A stretch of 64,000 nucleotides of DNA from Streptomyces cucumeris (GTDB taxonomy: Bacteria; Actinomycetota; Actinomycetes; Streptomycetales; Streptomycetaceae): positions 22,021 to 86,020 of the forward strand of contig NZ_JANCLX010000021.1 of NCBI RefSeq assembly GCF_024295805.1. The letters are read 5' to 3'. Position 1 is the first letter of the stretch, and each line of letters begins with the position of its first letter. The notes under the pieces are model-generated. The model was given only the letters and a program-made list of their open reading frames with translations, did not search any database and was not told where the DNA came from. The position numbers and the translations under genes were made by a program. Below, piece after piece: positions 51,005-58,934 of this stretch.

Positions 51005-51943
51005 ATGCGGACGATGGCGCGCGGGCAGCGGACGGCCCGGACCGAGGCGGAGATCGCGGTCGCGGGCGGGGAGACGGCGGTTTCCGGCGGGGACGGCGAG
51101 CGGCGCGGCCGGCTCGCGGGGATCGCCATGATGTGCGGCAGCGGACTGTCCAATCAGACCGGTGCCGCCATCGGCGCGCTGGCCTTCCCGGTGATCGGCC
51201 CGGCCGGGGTGGTGGCGGTGCGCCAGTGGGTGGCGGCGGTGCTGCTGCTGGCCGTCGCACGGCCCCGCCTGCGGTCGTTCACCGCCCGGCAGTGGCGTCC
51301 GGTGCTGCTGCTGGCGGCGGTGTTCGCCACCATGAACCTGTCGCTGTACAGCGCGATCGACCGGGTGGGGCTGGGCCTGGCGGTGACCCTGGAGTTCCTC
51401 GGCCCGCTGGCGGTGGCGCTGGCCGGTTCCCGGCGGGCCGTGGACCTGGGGTGTGCGCTGGTCGCGGCGGGCGGGGTGGTGACCCTGACCCGCCCGCAGC
51501 CGTCCACGGACTACCTCGGCATCGGGCTCGGCCTGCTGGCCGCGGTGTGCTGGGCGTCCTACATCCTGCTCAACGGGACGATCGGGCGCCGGCTGCCGGG
51601 AGCGGAGGGTTCGGCGGCCGCGGCCGGAATCTCGGGGCTGCTGTTCGTACCCGTCGGGATCGTGGTGCTGCTCCACCGGCCGCCGACCGTTGGGGCGCTG
51701 GTCTGCGCGGCCGTCGCGGGAGTGCTGTCCTCGGCGGTGCCGTTCCTCAGCGATGTGCAGGCGCTGCGACGGGTGCCCGCGCGGTTCTTCGGGATCTTCA
51801 TGAGCGTCAACCCGGTGCTGGCCGCCGTGGTCGGACTGGTGGTGCTGGGCGAGTCGCTGACGTGGAGTGCCTGGGCGGCCATCGCCGCCGTGGTGGTCAG
51901 CAACGCGGTCAGCGTCCTGGCGTCGGGGCGCCGCGCCGGGTGA
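51005..51943 (+). CDS. EamA/DMT-family exporter (RhtA-like)
   Basis: This 312-aa, ten-span drug/metabolite transporter has two EamA repeats: MMCGSGLSNQTGAAIGALAF to VVTLTRP, and GLGLLAAVCWASYILLNG to AIAAVVVSNAVSVL. It contains the PVLAAVVGLVVLGE signature. RhtA relatives export threonine, homoserine and other amino acids or analogues. The start is uncertain: ATG 51005 leaves a 68-bp divergent promoter, while ATG 50948 would leave only 11 bp. No strong ribosome binding site is seen. Probable control by the LysR protein next door. Confidence 0.82.
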   Translation: MRTMARGQRTARTEAEIAVAGGETAVSGGDGERRGRLAGIAMMCGSGLSNQTGAAIGALAFPVIGPAGVVAVRQWVAAVLLLAVARPRLRSFTARQWRPVLLLAAVFATMNLSLYSAIDRVGLGLAVTLEFLGPLAVALAGSRRAVDLGCALVAAGGVVTLTRPQPSTDYLGIGLGLLAAVCWASYILLNGTIGRRLPGAEGSAAAAGISGLLFVPVGIVVLLHRPPTVGALVCAAVAGVLSSAVPFLSDVQALRRVPARFFGIFMSVNPVLAAVVGLVVLGESLTWSAWAAIAAVVVSNAVSVLASGRRAG

Positions 51944-51969
51944 CGCGTCGGCGGAGGACCTCGTGGGAC

Positions 51970-52128
51970 CTAGTGGGTCTGCACCCACCAGGCCATCAGA
52001 CCGATGGCCGCGGTGCCGCACGCATACGAGGCACCGCGGACGAAGTTCGCGGCGGCGAGCCGGCCGTATCGACGCCATCTGCTGCGGGAACGACTGGGTA
52101 GGGGTGGGCGAACCTCCATCGTGTGCAT
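51970..52128 (-). CDS. 52-residue single-span membrane protein
   Basis: This small gene encodes a basic N-terminus (RPPLPSRSRSRWRRYGRLAA) followed by one hydrophobic helix (ASYACGTAAIGLMAWWV) and a short QTH tail, so it probably sits in the membrane with its N-terminus inside. ATG 52128 has AAAGGGG at suitable distance; a second in-frame ATG at 52119 lacks one. A striking AT-rich dyad lies 46 bp upstream. I do not recognise a family. Codon choice (third-position GC) is as in real genes. It is convergent with the EamA gene, 26 bp apart. Confidence 0.6.
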   Translation of the reverse strand: MHTMEVRPPLPSRSRSRWRRYGRLAAANFVRGASYACGTAAIGLMAWWVQTH

Positions 52129-52173
52129 GTGGAGCCCCTTTCATGAACGGGGGGACGACGCGCTGAAGAAAGC

Positions 52174-52202
52174 ATACAAAAGTGTGAACTTGCACTATGT
52201 AT
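52174..52202. promoter_or_regulatory. AT-rich dyad upstream of the small membrane protein gene
   Basis: ATACA-AA-AGTG (52174-52184) and CACT-A-TGTAT (52193-52202) are inverted around TGAACTTG. Such a low-GC symmetrical stretch is rare in this window and sits where the promoter of the 52-residue protein should be. It is probably a combined promoter and operator; the regulator is unknown. Confidence 0.45.
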
Positions 52203-52338
52203 CGGACTCGCCGGGAAAAGAGAATTCCGACCAGATGTCAGAACCGGACGACCGACGGGACTTGACCGCGACCGGGACCCCACCGCGCCCCGCGCCACCG
52301 CACACGCCCTGACGCACCGCGGCCGTGGGGCGCCCCGG

Positions 52339-52395
52339 CCCCCCCCCCCCCCCCCCCCCGCCGACAGACAGGCCCCCGCCCCCCCCCCCCCCCCC
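52339..52395. repeat. Poly-C tracts (21 and 17 bases), possible assembly artefact
   Basis: C-runs at 52339-52359 and 52379-52395 are separated by GCCGACAGACAGGCCCCCG. They lie downstream of the Rv2629-like gene. The surrounding bases (52203-52453) contain no gene. Homopolymers of this length are atypical for Streptomyces and suggest failed sequencing through a hairpin. Confidence 0.6.
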
Positions 52396-52453
52396 TGCCC
52401 CGCGGGGCGCGGCCCCCCGCGACCCCCCCGCGGGCCCACGGCCCGGATGTCTC

Positions 52454-53602
52454 TCAGGCGCCGTGCCAGCGCAGGACCGCGCCCAGCCCGCCGGCCGGGC
52501 CGGACACCCCCTCGGGCACCAGCAGCACCTCGGTGTCCGCCACCGCCGCCGAACGCATCAGCGCGTCATCCGCCCGCGCGGGCTCGGGGGTGCTCACCCC
52601 GAGCGCCCGCGCCTGGGCGCGCTGCACCGCCACCTGATCGGCCGCGGGGCCGACCCACACCTCATGGCGCATATCGCCGCCCGCCTGGCCCAGCAGCAGG
52701 GTGGCCGCCTGGTGGCTGCGCATCGCCTCGACCACGGCGGGCACCCCCTCCGCCGCGCCGCTGGGCGCGCTGCCGTCGTGGCCGCTCTGGGCACCCGGAC
52801 GGCCGCGTCCGGCGCGGAAGGCGTCGAGGACGGTCTCCAGGTGGGCGCGGGCGTGCTCGGCGCGGGCGTGGTCGATCTCCGCCTCCAGCAGCTCCCGCGC
52901 CCCGCCCCCGGCCCGGCTGCCGCGCTGCACCTCCACCGCCCGCTCGCGCAGCGGCTCGGGCAGCCGGTCGCGCACGGCACGGCGCTCCCGTGGGTCACCG
53001 GTGAGGATCAGCAGCTGGGCGGGACGGTCCGACCAGCGGCGCATCAGCTCCTCGGCGACCTGGTCGGCGGTGTGGTCCCAGGTGTTCTCCATCCGGTTGC
53101 GATAGCGCCACTCGTACCGGTCGGCGGGGACGGACCGGTGTCCCCGGCCCTGCGGGGTCCCGCCCGAGGTGTGACACACCGGATGGGTGCCACCGGCGTC
53201 CAGCAACTCCAGATCGGCGCCCGCCCGGTCGACGTGGGCCAGCAGGCAGGACGGCCACTCACCGCGCAGGGCGGCCAGCGGCGCCACACGTGGCAGCGAC
53301 GTCCACGAGGTGGCCACATCGCCCGGCGACACGGCCAGCGGCATGTCCAGGATCACCTCACCGCCCGCGGCGAACAGCGCACGCCCCGCGGTCGGCCTGG
53401 TCACCCGCTCTCCGGCGAGTCTGCCGACCACCGCCTCGCAGGTGGCGGGGTCGGCGCCGAGACCGGTCAGCTGATCGGCCACATAGCGCTCCCGCAGCTT
53501 GCGGCGGCGGGGCGCGTCCTCCGTGGTCCGCGAGGTGTCCATGTAGACACACGCCCACGGACCGGGACGATCGAACAACGGCTTCAGGAAACCAACGTCC
53601 AT
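52454..53602 (-). CDS. Bacterial eRF1-like protein (Rv2629/baeRF2, Balon-related)
   Basis: This 382-aa protein begins FLKPLFDRPGPWACVYMDTS and continues with WPSCLLAHVDRAGADLELLD, YRNRMENTWDHTADQVAEEL and LLILTGDPRERRAVRDRLPE. It ends with a domain typical of the Rv2629 family, the bacterial archaeo-eukaryotic release factor 1-like proteins (baeRF). Balon, a ribosome hibernation factor, and mycobacterial relatives belong here, so binding to idle ribosomes under stress is a reasonable expectation. GGGGGAGGTC precedes ATG 53602. Rv2629 is a DosR-regulon gene, as are relatives of two proteins at 7.9-8.9 kb. Confidence 0.82.
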   Translation of the reverse strand: MDVGFLKPLFDRPGPWACVYMDTSRTTEDAPRRRKLRERYVADQLTGLGADPATCEAVVGRLAGERVTRPTAGRALFAAGGEVILDMPLAVSPGDVATSWTSLPRVAPLAALRGEWPSCLLAHVDRAGADLELLDAGGTHPVCHTSGGTPQGRGHRSVPADRYEWRYRNRMENTWDHTADQVAEELMRRWSDRPAQLLILTGDPRERRAVRDRLPEPLRERAVEVQRGSRAGGGARELLEAEIDHARAEHARAHLETVLDAFRAGRGRPGAQSGHDGSAPSGAAEGVPAVVEAMRSHQAATLLLGQAGGDMRHEVWVGPAADQVAVQRAQARALGVSTPEPARADDALMRSAAVADTEVLLVPEGVSGPAGGLGAVLRWHGA

Positions 53603-53721
53603 GACCTCCCCCAACCCGGGGAAACGCACGGCCGGAACCCCTCGACCGGAAGCCGTCCCGGTCGCGGTCCCATTCCTGCACACCAGGATCCCTCCACCTC
53701 ACCGGGATCGCCAGAGCCGAC

Positions 53722-53727
53722 TAGAAT
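53722..53727 (+). promoter_or_regulatory. -10 element placing polX on a probable leaderless mRNA
   Basis: TAGAAT ends only 7 bases before ATG 53735, so transcription should begin at or next to the start codon. There is no ribosome binding site upstream of the ATG, which agrees with leaderless translation. The -35 region is weak. Confidence 0.5.
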
Positions 53728-53734
53728 CACTGCC

Positions 53735-55477
53735 ATGGCTCGCTCCAACGAGGAGGTCGAAGCCCTCCTGCGCGAGTACGCCGATCTGCTGCTGATCACG
53801 GGCGGGGACGCGTTCCGGGCGCGCGCCTACGAGAAGGCCGCGCGGGCCATCGGCGGTCACCCCGTGGATGTGGCGCGGCTGGACGAGAAGGGCCTGCGCG
53901 CGATCCCGAACGTCGGCCGGTCCATCGCCGACAAGGTCCTCGCATTCCTCACGACCGGGACCGTGCCCGCCGTCGAGGAGGCGCGGGCCGCCATCCCCGC
54001 CGGGGTCCGCGAGCTCACCGCCATCCCCGCCCTCGGCCCGAAGAAGGCCATGCTGCTCTACGAGGAGCTGCGGATCTCCTCGGTCGACCAGCTCGCGGAC
54101 GCGATCGAACAGCACAGACTGCGTGATCTGAAGGGCTTCGGACCGAAGTCCGAGGAGAACATCGCGCACGGCATCGGATTGCTGCGGGCCGCCGGGAACC
54201 GCATTCCGCTGGACGAGGCCATGGAGGTGGCCGATGACATCGTGGCCGCCCTGTCCGCGGTGCCCGGCTGCCGGCGGTGTGCGTACGCGGGGTCGCTGCG
54301 GCGGATGAGGGAGACCGTCGGGGACGTCGACATCCTGGTGGCGGCGGCGGAATCCGCCCCGTTCATGGAGGCGTTCACCGGGCTGCCGTTCACCGCCGAG
54401 GTCATTGCGCACGGGTCGAAGAAGACCTCGATCCGCACCACCAAGGGGCTCCAGGTGGACCTGCGGGTACTGCCGCTGGATGCGTGGGGCGCGGGAATGC
54501 TGTACTTCACCGGCTCCAAGGCGCACAACATCCGGGTCCGCGCCATCGCCGTACGGCACGGACTCAAGCTCTCCGAGTACGGCCTCTTCGAGGCCAAGAG
54601 CGGGAAGAAGATCGCCTCGCGCAGCGAGGAGGACGTCTACGCCCGGCTCGGCATGGAGTGGATCCCGCCGACGCTGCGCGAGGACCGCGGGGAGATCAAG
54701 GCCGCCCTGGACGGCAGTCTGCCCGCGCTGGTCCGGGAGTCCGATCTCCGCGGCGACCTGCACACCCACACCGATCTGACCGACGGCCTGGAACCGCTGG
54801 AGAACATGATCGCCAAGGCCGAGGGACGGGGGTACGCGTACTACGCCGTCACCGACCACGCCCCGAAGCTGTACATGCAGCAGATGACCGAGGAGAAGAT
54901 GCTGGCCCAGCGGAAGCGGCTGCGGGAGCTGGACCGGGGGCGCGGCCACCGGGACACCCGGCTGCTGCACGGGGTGGAACTGAACATCGACGCCGACGGC
55001 GAGGTGGACTGGCCGGGCGAGTTCCTCGAGGACTTCGACGTGTGCGTGGCCTCGGTGCACTCGCAGTTCGGCCAGGACCGGGACACCATGACCCGGCGGC
55101 TGGTGCGGGCCTGTGAGAACCCCCATGTGAACATCATCGGCCACCCCACCACACGGCTCATCGGCAAACGGCCGGGTGTGGACGCCGACTTGGACGAGGT
55201 GTTCGCCGCGTGCGCGCGCACCGGCACCGCGCTGGAGATCAACGCCCATCCCGACCGGCTGGACCTGTCCGACGAGAACATCCTGCGGGCGAAGTCGCAC
55301 GGGGTGGTGTTCGCGCTGGACAGCGATGCGCATTCGACCCGCGATCTGGACCATATGCGCTTCGGGGTGGGCATGGCCCAGCGCGCCTGGCTCACCACGG
55401 ACGATGTCATCAACACCTGGTCACTCACCCGGCTGCGGCGCTTCCTGCACACCAAGCGCACCGGCGGCGGCCGTTGA
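53735..55477 (+). CDS. polX: PolX-type DNA polymerase/3'-5' exonuclease with PHP domain
   Basis: This 580-aa family X polymerase for repair has an HhH-containing 8-kDa domain (about 1-100; RAYEKAARAIGGH, IPNVGRSIADKV) and a fingers/palm nucleotidyl transferase region (GSLRRMRETVGDVDILVA, with catalytic Asp pair in GDVDIL and a third in VDLRVLP). The C-terminal PHP metal-dependent exonuclease (from about 340) carries DLHTHTDLTDGL, DHAPKLYM, ASVHSQFGQ, IGHPTTRLIG and FALDSDAHST. It acts in base excision repair and end processing. The ATG at 53735 lacks a Shine-Dalgarno, and a TAGAAT -10 lies just before it. Confidence 0.93.
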   Translation: MARSNEEVEALLREYADLLLITGGDAFRARAYEKAARAIGGHPVDVARLDEKGLRAIPNVGRSIADKVLAFLTTGTVPAVEEARAAIPAGVRELTAIPALGPKKAMLLYEELRISSVDQLADAIEQHRLRDLKGFGPKSEENIAHGIGLLRAAGNRIPLDEAMEVADDIVAALSAVPGCRRCAYAGSLRRMRETVGDVDILVAAAESAPFMEAFTGLPFTAEVIAHGSKKTSIRTTKGLQVDLRVLPLDAWGAGMLYFTGSKAHNIRVRAIAVRHGLKLSEYGLFEAKSGKKIASRSEEDVYARLGMEWIPPTLREDRGEIKAALDGSLPALVRESDLRGDLHTHTDLTDGLEPLENMIAKAEGRGYAYYAVTDHAPKLYMQQMTEEKMLAQRKRLRELDRGRGHRDTRLLHGVELNIDADGEVDWPGEFLEDFDVCVASVHSQFGQDRDTMTRRLVRACENPHVNIIGHPTTRLIGKRPGVDADLDEVFAACARTGTALEINAHPDRLDLSDENILRAKSHGVVFALDSDAHSTRDLDHMRFGVGMAQRAWLTTDDVINTWSLTRLRRFLHTKRTGGGR

Positions 55478-55515
55478 GCCGCACCGGGAGCCGGGCCAGC
55501 GGCCGGTGGTCCGGA

Positions 55516-55911
55516 TCAGCGGCCGCTGCGGTCGCGCTCGGGTGCGAGCAGACCCACCACGGACAGCGCTGCCCAGCCCACCGACACGGCGACGGCCGCG
55601 GCACGCCGCTCCCGGCCGGGCAGGGTGCGGCCCAGCAGCCCCGCGTCACCGAGGTCAGCGGCGATCCGCAGCGCGGTGGCCGTGGTCAGCGCGGGACCGC
55701 GCGGCGCCACGGCCATGGCGAGCCCGCTGGCCGCCTCCCGCAGCCCGAGCGGGCGCAGCGAGACCCGGGTGGCGGGCTCCGTCCGGCCCTGCGCGTCCAC
55801 CAGCCCCGAAGGTCTGGCGAGCAGCGCGGGCCATGCCGTCACCGCCACGCCGTAGAGCGCCGTGGCCGTACCCACCGTCCGCAACAGGCCCACCCGCATC
55901 GCCCGTGTCAC
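55516..55911 (-). CDS. Small multispan membrane protein (DUF4267-like)
   Basis: This 131-aa protein has three to four hydrophobic segments (VGTATALYGVAVTAWPALLA; GLREAASGLAMAVAP; TALRIAADLGDAGLLG; AVAVSVGWAALSVVGLLAP). The pattern GLREAASGLA with RIAADLGDAGLL is common in small actinobacterial membrane proteins of unknown function. Start GTG 55911 has GGAAGAG close upstream; ATG 55899 is an alternative. It is divergent from the uracil-DNA glycosylase gene and convergent with polX (38-bp gap). No role can be assigned. Confidence 0.65.
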   Translation of the reverse strand: MTRAMRVGLLRTVGTATALYGVAVTAWPALLARPSGLVDAQGRTEPATRVSLRPLGLREAASGLAMAVAPRGPALTTATALRIAADLGDAGLLGRTLPGRERRAAAVAVSVGWAALSVVGLLAPERDRSGR

Positions 55912-56012
55912 CCTCTTCCGTCTCCGTGATCGTCATGGTCTCTGCCCCGCATGCTACGAGGCGTCCTCATCGGACGGGAACGGTCCGTCAACTCCGTCAG
56001 CCAGGAACCCCT

Positions 56013-56798
56013 ATGGCCCAGCCCGAACGTGACAGCGACCCCGCATCCGGCACCTGGCCCGCCCGGTGCGCGCCGGGCGCCCGCGACCTGGACGAACTGG
56101 ATGCGCGGATCTGCCGCTGCCGGGCGTGTCCACGGCTGGTGGAGTGGCGGGAGGAGACCGCCCGCACCAAGCGCCGTGCCTTCGCCGACCAGGAGTACTG
56201 GGCCCGTCCGGTACCGGGGTTCGGACCGCCGGACGCCGCGCTGGCGGTCGTGGGTCTCGCCCCGGCCGCGCACGGTGGCAACCGCACCGGCCGGATGTTC
56301 ACCGGTGACCCCTCGGGGGACTTCCTGTACGCGGCGCTGTACGCCGTGGGCCTGGCCGGCCAGCCCACCTCCACCCACCGGGGGGACGGTCTGGAGCTGC
56401 ACGGTGTGCGGGTCACGGCGCCCGTGCACTGCGCCCCGCCCGCCAACCGGCCCACCCCCGGGGAGCGGGACACCTGCCGTCCGTGGCTGGTCCGGGAACT
56501 CACGCTGCTGCGGCCGGGGCTGCGCTCGGCCGTGGTGCTCGGCGGCTTCGGCTGGCAGGCGGTGCTGCCCGCGCTGGACGCCGCCGGGTGGCGGGTGCCC
56601 CGGCCGCGTCCGGTCTTCGCGCACGGCGCGCGGACCCGTCTGCCGGCGGCGGACGGGGGCCCGCCCCTGGAACTGTTCGGCTGCTATCACGTGAGCCGGC
56701 GGAACACCTTCACCAAGCGGCTCACACCGGAGATGCTGCGCACGGTGCTCCGCGGGGCTGCGGAGGCGGCCGGGTTGCCGGTGTCCGGCGCGGACTGA
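56013..56798 (+). CDS. Type 5 uracil-DNA glycosylase (UdgB)
   Basis: This 261-aa family 5 glycosylase excises uracil and other deaminated bases. The N-terminal iron-sulphur cysteines are in ICRCRACPRLVEW. Motif A is VVGLAPAAHGGNRTG, and the late motif HVSRRNTFTKRLTP supplies the His of motif B. Another Cys lies in VTAPVHCAPPANRP and a further one downstream. ATG 56013 has AGGA upstream. Neighbouring polX suggests a loose base-excision repair grouping. An exceptionally strong terminator begins at the base after its stop. Confidence 0.9.
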   Translation: MAQPERDSDPASGTWPARCAPGARDLDELDARICRCRACPRLVEWREETARTKRRAFADQEYWARPVPGFGPPDAALAVVGLAPAAHGGNRTGRMFTGDPSGDFLYAALYAVGLAGQPTSTHRGDGLELHGVRVTAPVHCAPPANRPTPGERDTCRPWLVRELTLLRPGLRSAVVLGGFGWQAVLPALDAAGWRVPRPRPVFAHGARTRLPAADGGPPLELFGCYHVSRRNTFTKRLTPEMLRTVLRGAAEAAGLPVSGAD

Positions 56799-56838
56799 CC
56801 GCACGGCCCGTACCGCCGGGGCGGTACGGGCCGTGCGG
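56799..56838. terminator. Very strong bidirectional terminator
   Basis: A perfect 18-base stem, CCGCACGGCCCGTACCGC (56799-56816) with its inverse (56821-56838), and a 4-base loop CGGG start immediately after the glycosylase stop. It separates the gene from the convergent protease gene. Confidence 0.92.
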
Positions 56839-56900
56839 AGGAGGCCCCGGGCGCTGGGGCAGGAGGGCGCCCGGGGCCCCGTTCACGGGTTCACCCGCGG

Positions 56901-58607
56901 TCAGTTGAGCCCGGCGCCCGCGTCGGCGGCACCGCCTTCGTCACCCGCGCCCGCGTCGCCTCCGGCACCGCCGTCGGCCTCACCGGCACCGCCCTGGTCA
57001 CCGGCACCGCCGTCGGCCTCACCGGCACCGCCCTGGTCACCGGCACCGCCCGCGGCACCAGCACCGCCCTGGTCACCGGCACCGCCCGCGGCGCCGGCGC
57101 CACCTTCGTCGCCCGCGCCACCGGCGCCACCCGCGGCACCGCCGTCGTCACCGGCGCCACCGGCGCCGCCCTCGTCACCGCCACCGCCGGCGTCAGCGCC
57201 GATCACGGCCCCGGTAGCCTCCAGCGCGGCGGTCACCGGCTGGAAGAAGGTCTCGCCGCCCTGGGTGCAGTCACCGCTGCCACCGGAGGTCAGACCGACC
57301 GCCGCGTCCTCGGCGAACATCGCGCCACCGCTGTCACCGGGTTCGGCGCACACATCGGTCTGGATGAGGCCGTTGACGATGTCACCGTTGCCGTAGTTCA
57401 CCGTGGCGTTGAGACCGGTCACCTGACCGTCGGAGAGCCCGGTGGTGCTGCCGGAGCGCTGCACCTTCAGGCCCACGCTCGCCTCGACCGCGCGCCCGAT
57501 GTCCTGGGTGCTGCCGTTCTGGAGGTCGACCGTGCTGGCCGCCTGGGTGTTGGCGTCGTCGTACATGACGAGCGCGAAGTCGTTCTCGGGGAACTTGGAG
57601 TCCTGGACGGTGCCCACCTGCTGGGCGCCCGCCTCGTCCGAGGTCCAGGTCTGCGAGGCGTTGCCGCAGTGGCCCGCGGTCAGGAAGCCCGGGGCGCCGT
57701 CGACGGTGACGTTGAACCCGAGGGAACACCGGGCGCCACCGCCGAAGATGGCGTCGCCGCCGTCGAGACCGCCCGCGGCCTCGCCACCGCCACCGGCACC
57801 TCCGGCGTCACCGGCACCGCCCGCGCCGCCTTCGCCACCGGCACCGCCCGCACCCTCGTCCCCGGCGCCACCGGCACCACCCGCACCCTCGTCTCCGGCG
57901 CCACCGGCACCACCGGCGCCCGCGTCACCCGCACCCCCGGCACCACCGGCTCCTGCGTCACCCGCACCCCCGGCACCGCCCGCGCCCGCGTCTCCGGCGC
58001 CACCGGCGCCACCGGCCCCGGCCTCGTCGCCCGCGCCGGCGTCACCGGCCGCGCCGCCCTCATCACCCGGCTGGGCCGGTTCCTCACCGTCGAAACGCTT
58101 GAACTCGCCCTTGGAGCGCTTCACGCTCACCAGGCCGTCCATCGCGTCGGTGGCCTTGGTCAGGGTGGCCCACTTGGCACCGGTCACGGTGCGGTCCGCG
58201 GTGACCCGGACCTGGTTGGTCACCGGGTCGATCGACCAGGCCGTACCGGGCACCGAGGCATCGCTGCTCAGTGTCTTGGTGGCGCCCTTCAGGTCCGCCA
58301 TGCTGTTCTTGACGATCTTGGCTACGGCGCCCTTGGCGCGGACGTCCTCGGCGGAGTTCTCGTCCGTCACATTCATGACCAGCTTGCGCGAGCCGTTGTC
58401 GTAGTACCAGCCCGCCCCGCTGTCGCCGAGGTCCGTGGCGAGGGAACGGGCGAGCTTCACCGCCGCCTTGGACGAGAAGGTCCTGGCCTCCGACGACTTG
58501 TCCGGGCTGGCATTGGCGTTGGGCAGCAGGATGGCTGCCGCGCCGAGCGCGGCAATGGCCGCTCCGCCGATGGCAACGTTGCGCTTCTTCACACGTCGGT
58601 GGCTCAA
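56901..58607 (-). CDS. Streptogrisin-like secreted S1 protease with two Gly-rich repeat blocks
   Basis: This 568-aa preproprotease opens with a signal peptide (about 1-34; basic KKRNVAIGG, hydrophobic stretch, NANA). A propeptide of the alpha-lytic type covers about 35-175, followed by a Gly/Ala/Asp repeat linker (about 176-284). The chymotrypsin-fold domain (about 285-472) carries His313 (TAGHCG), Asp343 (PENDFALVMY) and Ser426 (EPGDSGG), with four cysteines for two disulphides. A second Gly-rich block forms the tail (about 473-568). TTG 58607 is chosen because CCGGAGGT lies 8 bases upstream; GTG 58673 would add 22 unlikely residues. Repeats on both sides of the catalytic domain are unusual for streptogrisins. 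Confidence 0.85.
   Translation of the reverse strand: MSHRRVKKRNVAIGGAAIAALGAAAILLPNANASPDKSSEARTFSSKAAVKLARSLATDLGDSGAGWYYDNGSRKLVMNVTDENSAEDVRAKGAVAKIVKNSMADLKGATKTLSSDASVPGTAWSIDPVTNQVRVTADRTVTGAKWATLTKATDAMDGLVSVKRSKGEFKRFDGEEPAQPGDEGGAAGDAGAGDEAGAGGAGGAGDAGAGGAGGAGDAGAGGAGGAGDAGAGGAGGAGDEGAGGAGGAGDEGAGGAGGEGGAGGAGDAGGAGGGGEAAGGLDGGDAIFGGGARCSLGFNVTVDGAPGFLTAGHCGNASQTWTSDEAGAQQVGTVQDSKFPENDFALVMYDDANTQAASTVDLQNGSTQDIGRAVEASVGLKVQRSGSTTGLSDGQVTGLNATVNYGNGDIVNGLIQTDVCAEPGDSGGAMFAEDAAVGLTSGGSGDCTQGGETFFQPVTAALEATGAVIGADAGGGGDEGGAGGAGDDGGAAGGAGGAGDEGGAGAAGGAGDQGGAGAAGGAGDQGGAGEADGGAGDQGGAGEADGGAGGDAGAGDEGGAADAGAGLN
56904..57191 (-). repeat. C-terminal Gly-rich repeat block of the protease gene
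   Basis: About 96 codons of Gly/Ala/Asp/Glu/Gln with repeat units of 12 (GGAGDQGGAGAA) and 13 residues (DQGGAGEADGGAG), each present in near-identical tandem copies at DNA level. The acidic residue at regular spacing is conserved. Confidence 0.8.
57756..58076 (-). repeat. Inter-domain Gly-rich repeat block of the protease gene
   Basis: About 107 codons contain an 11-residue unit, GDAGAGGAGGA, repeated several times between propeptide and catalytic domain, with later units changing Asp-Ala to Asp-Glu. The 33-bp periodicity is visible in the DNA. Confidence 0.8.
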
Positions 58608-58805
58608 CTGAGTGACCTCCGGTAGAGGGGAGCGCGGGTGCCGCGTGGAGGTCCGGTCGACCGTGTTCTCCACGCCCCGCGCGGGGCCACCAGGTCGTAC
58701 GCGGAGGCGTTTGATCCGTTCTCACCACCACTCACACTGTGATGAAAGGCTGCGCCGGGCCGTTCGTTATGAGTAAGCTCCGCCGCTTTCTCGCGCCGCC
58801 GACCG

Positions 58806-58839
58806 TTCCAATCATCCTGATGATTGTTTCTGATTGGAA
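58806..58839. promoter_or_regulatory. Operator-like repeat upstream of the GH109-like gene
   Basis: TTCCAATCA (58806-58814) and TGATTGGAA (58831-58839) are perfect 9-base inverse arms; an extra TGATTG half-site lies between them. The cluster ends 21 bp before the -35 of the promoter at 58861. Its AT-rich symmetry suggests a regulator site. It also sits between the divergent protease and GH109-like genes. Confidence 0.5.
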
Positions 58840-58860
58840 GAGCCGCGCAATGAGCAACTC

Positions 58861-58889
58861 TTGACAGGCGCTGTCGTCGCCATCAGAGT
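58861..58889 (+). promoter_or_regulatory. Promoter of the GH109-like gene
   Basis: TTGACA (58861-58866) is a perfect -35, followed after 17 bases by CAGAGT (58884-58889). Predicted start near 58897, with AGGAG at 58920-58924 before the ATG at 58935. The rest of the 327-bp gap (58608-58934) has no gene. Confidence 0.55.
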
Positions 58890-58934
58890 CATCCCCGCTG
58901 CTTACCGGATACGGAGAGCCAGGAGTGATGCCTG

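Noticed and set aside
52325..53734. N-terminal extension of PolX by about 470 residues
   Set aside because: It runs through the poly-C tracts and opposite the Rv2629-like gene. PolX proteins start at the residue encoded at 53735.
57756..58076. Regular 33-bp repeats as a CRISPR array
   Set aside because: The repeats are in frame inside a protease gene, without unique spacers and with no cas gene nearby.
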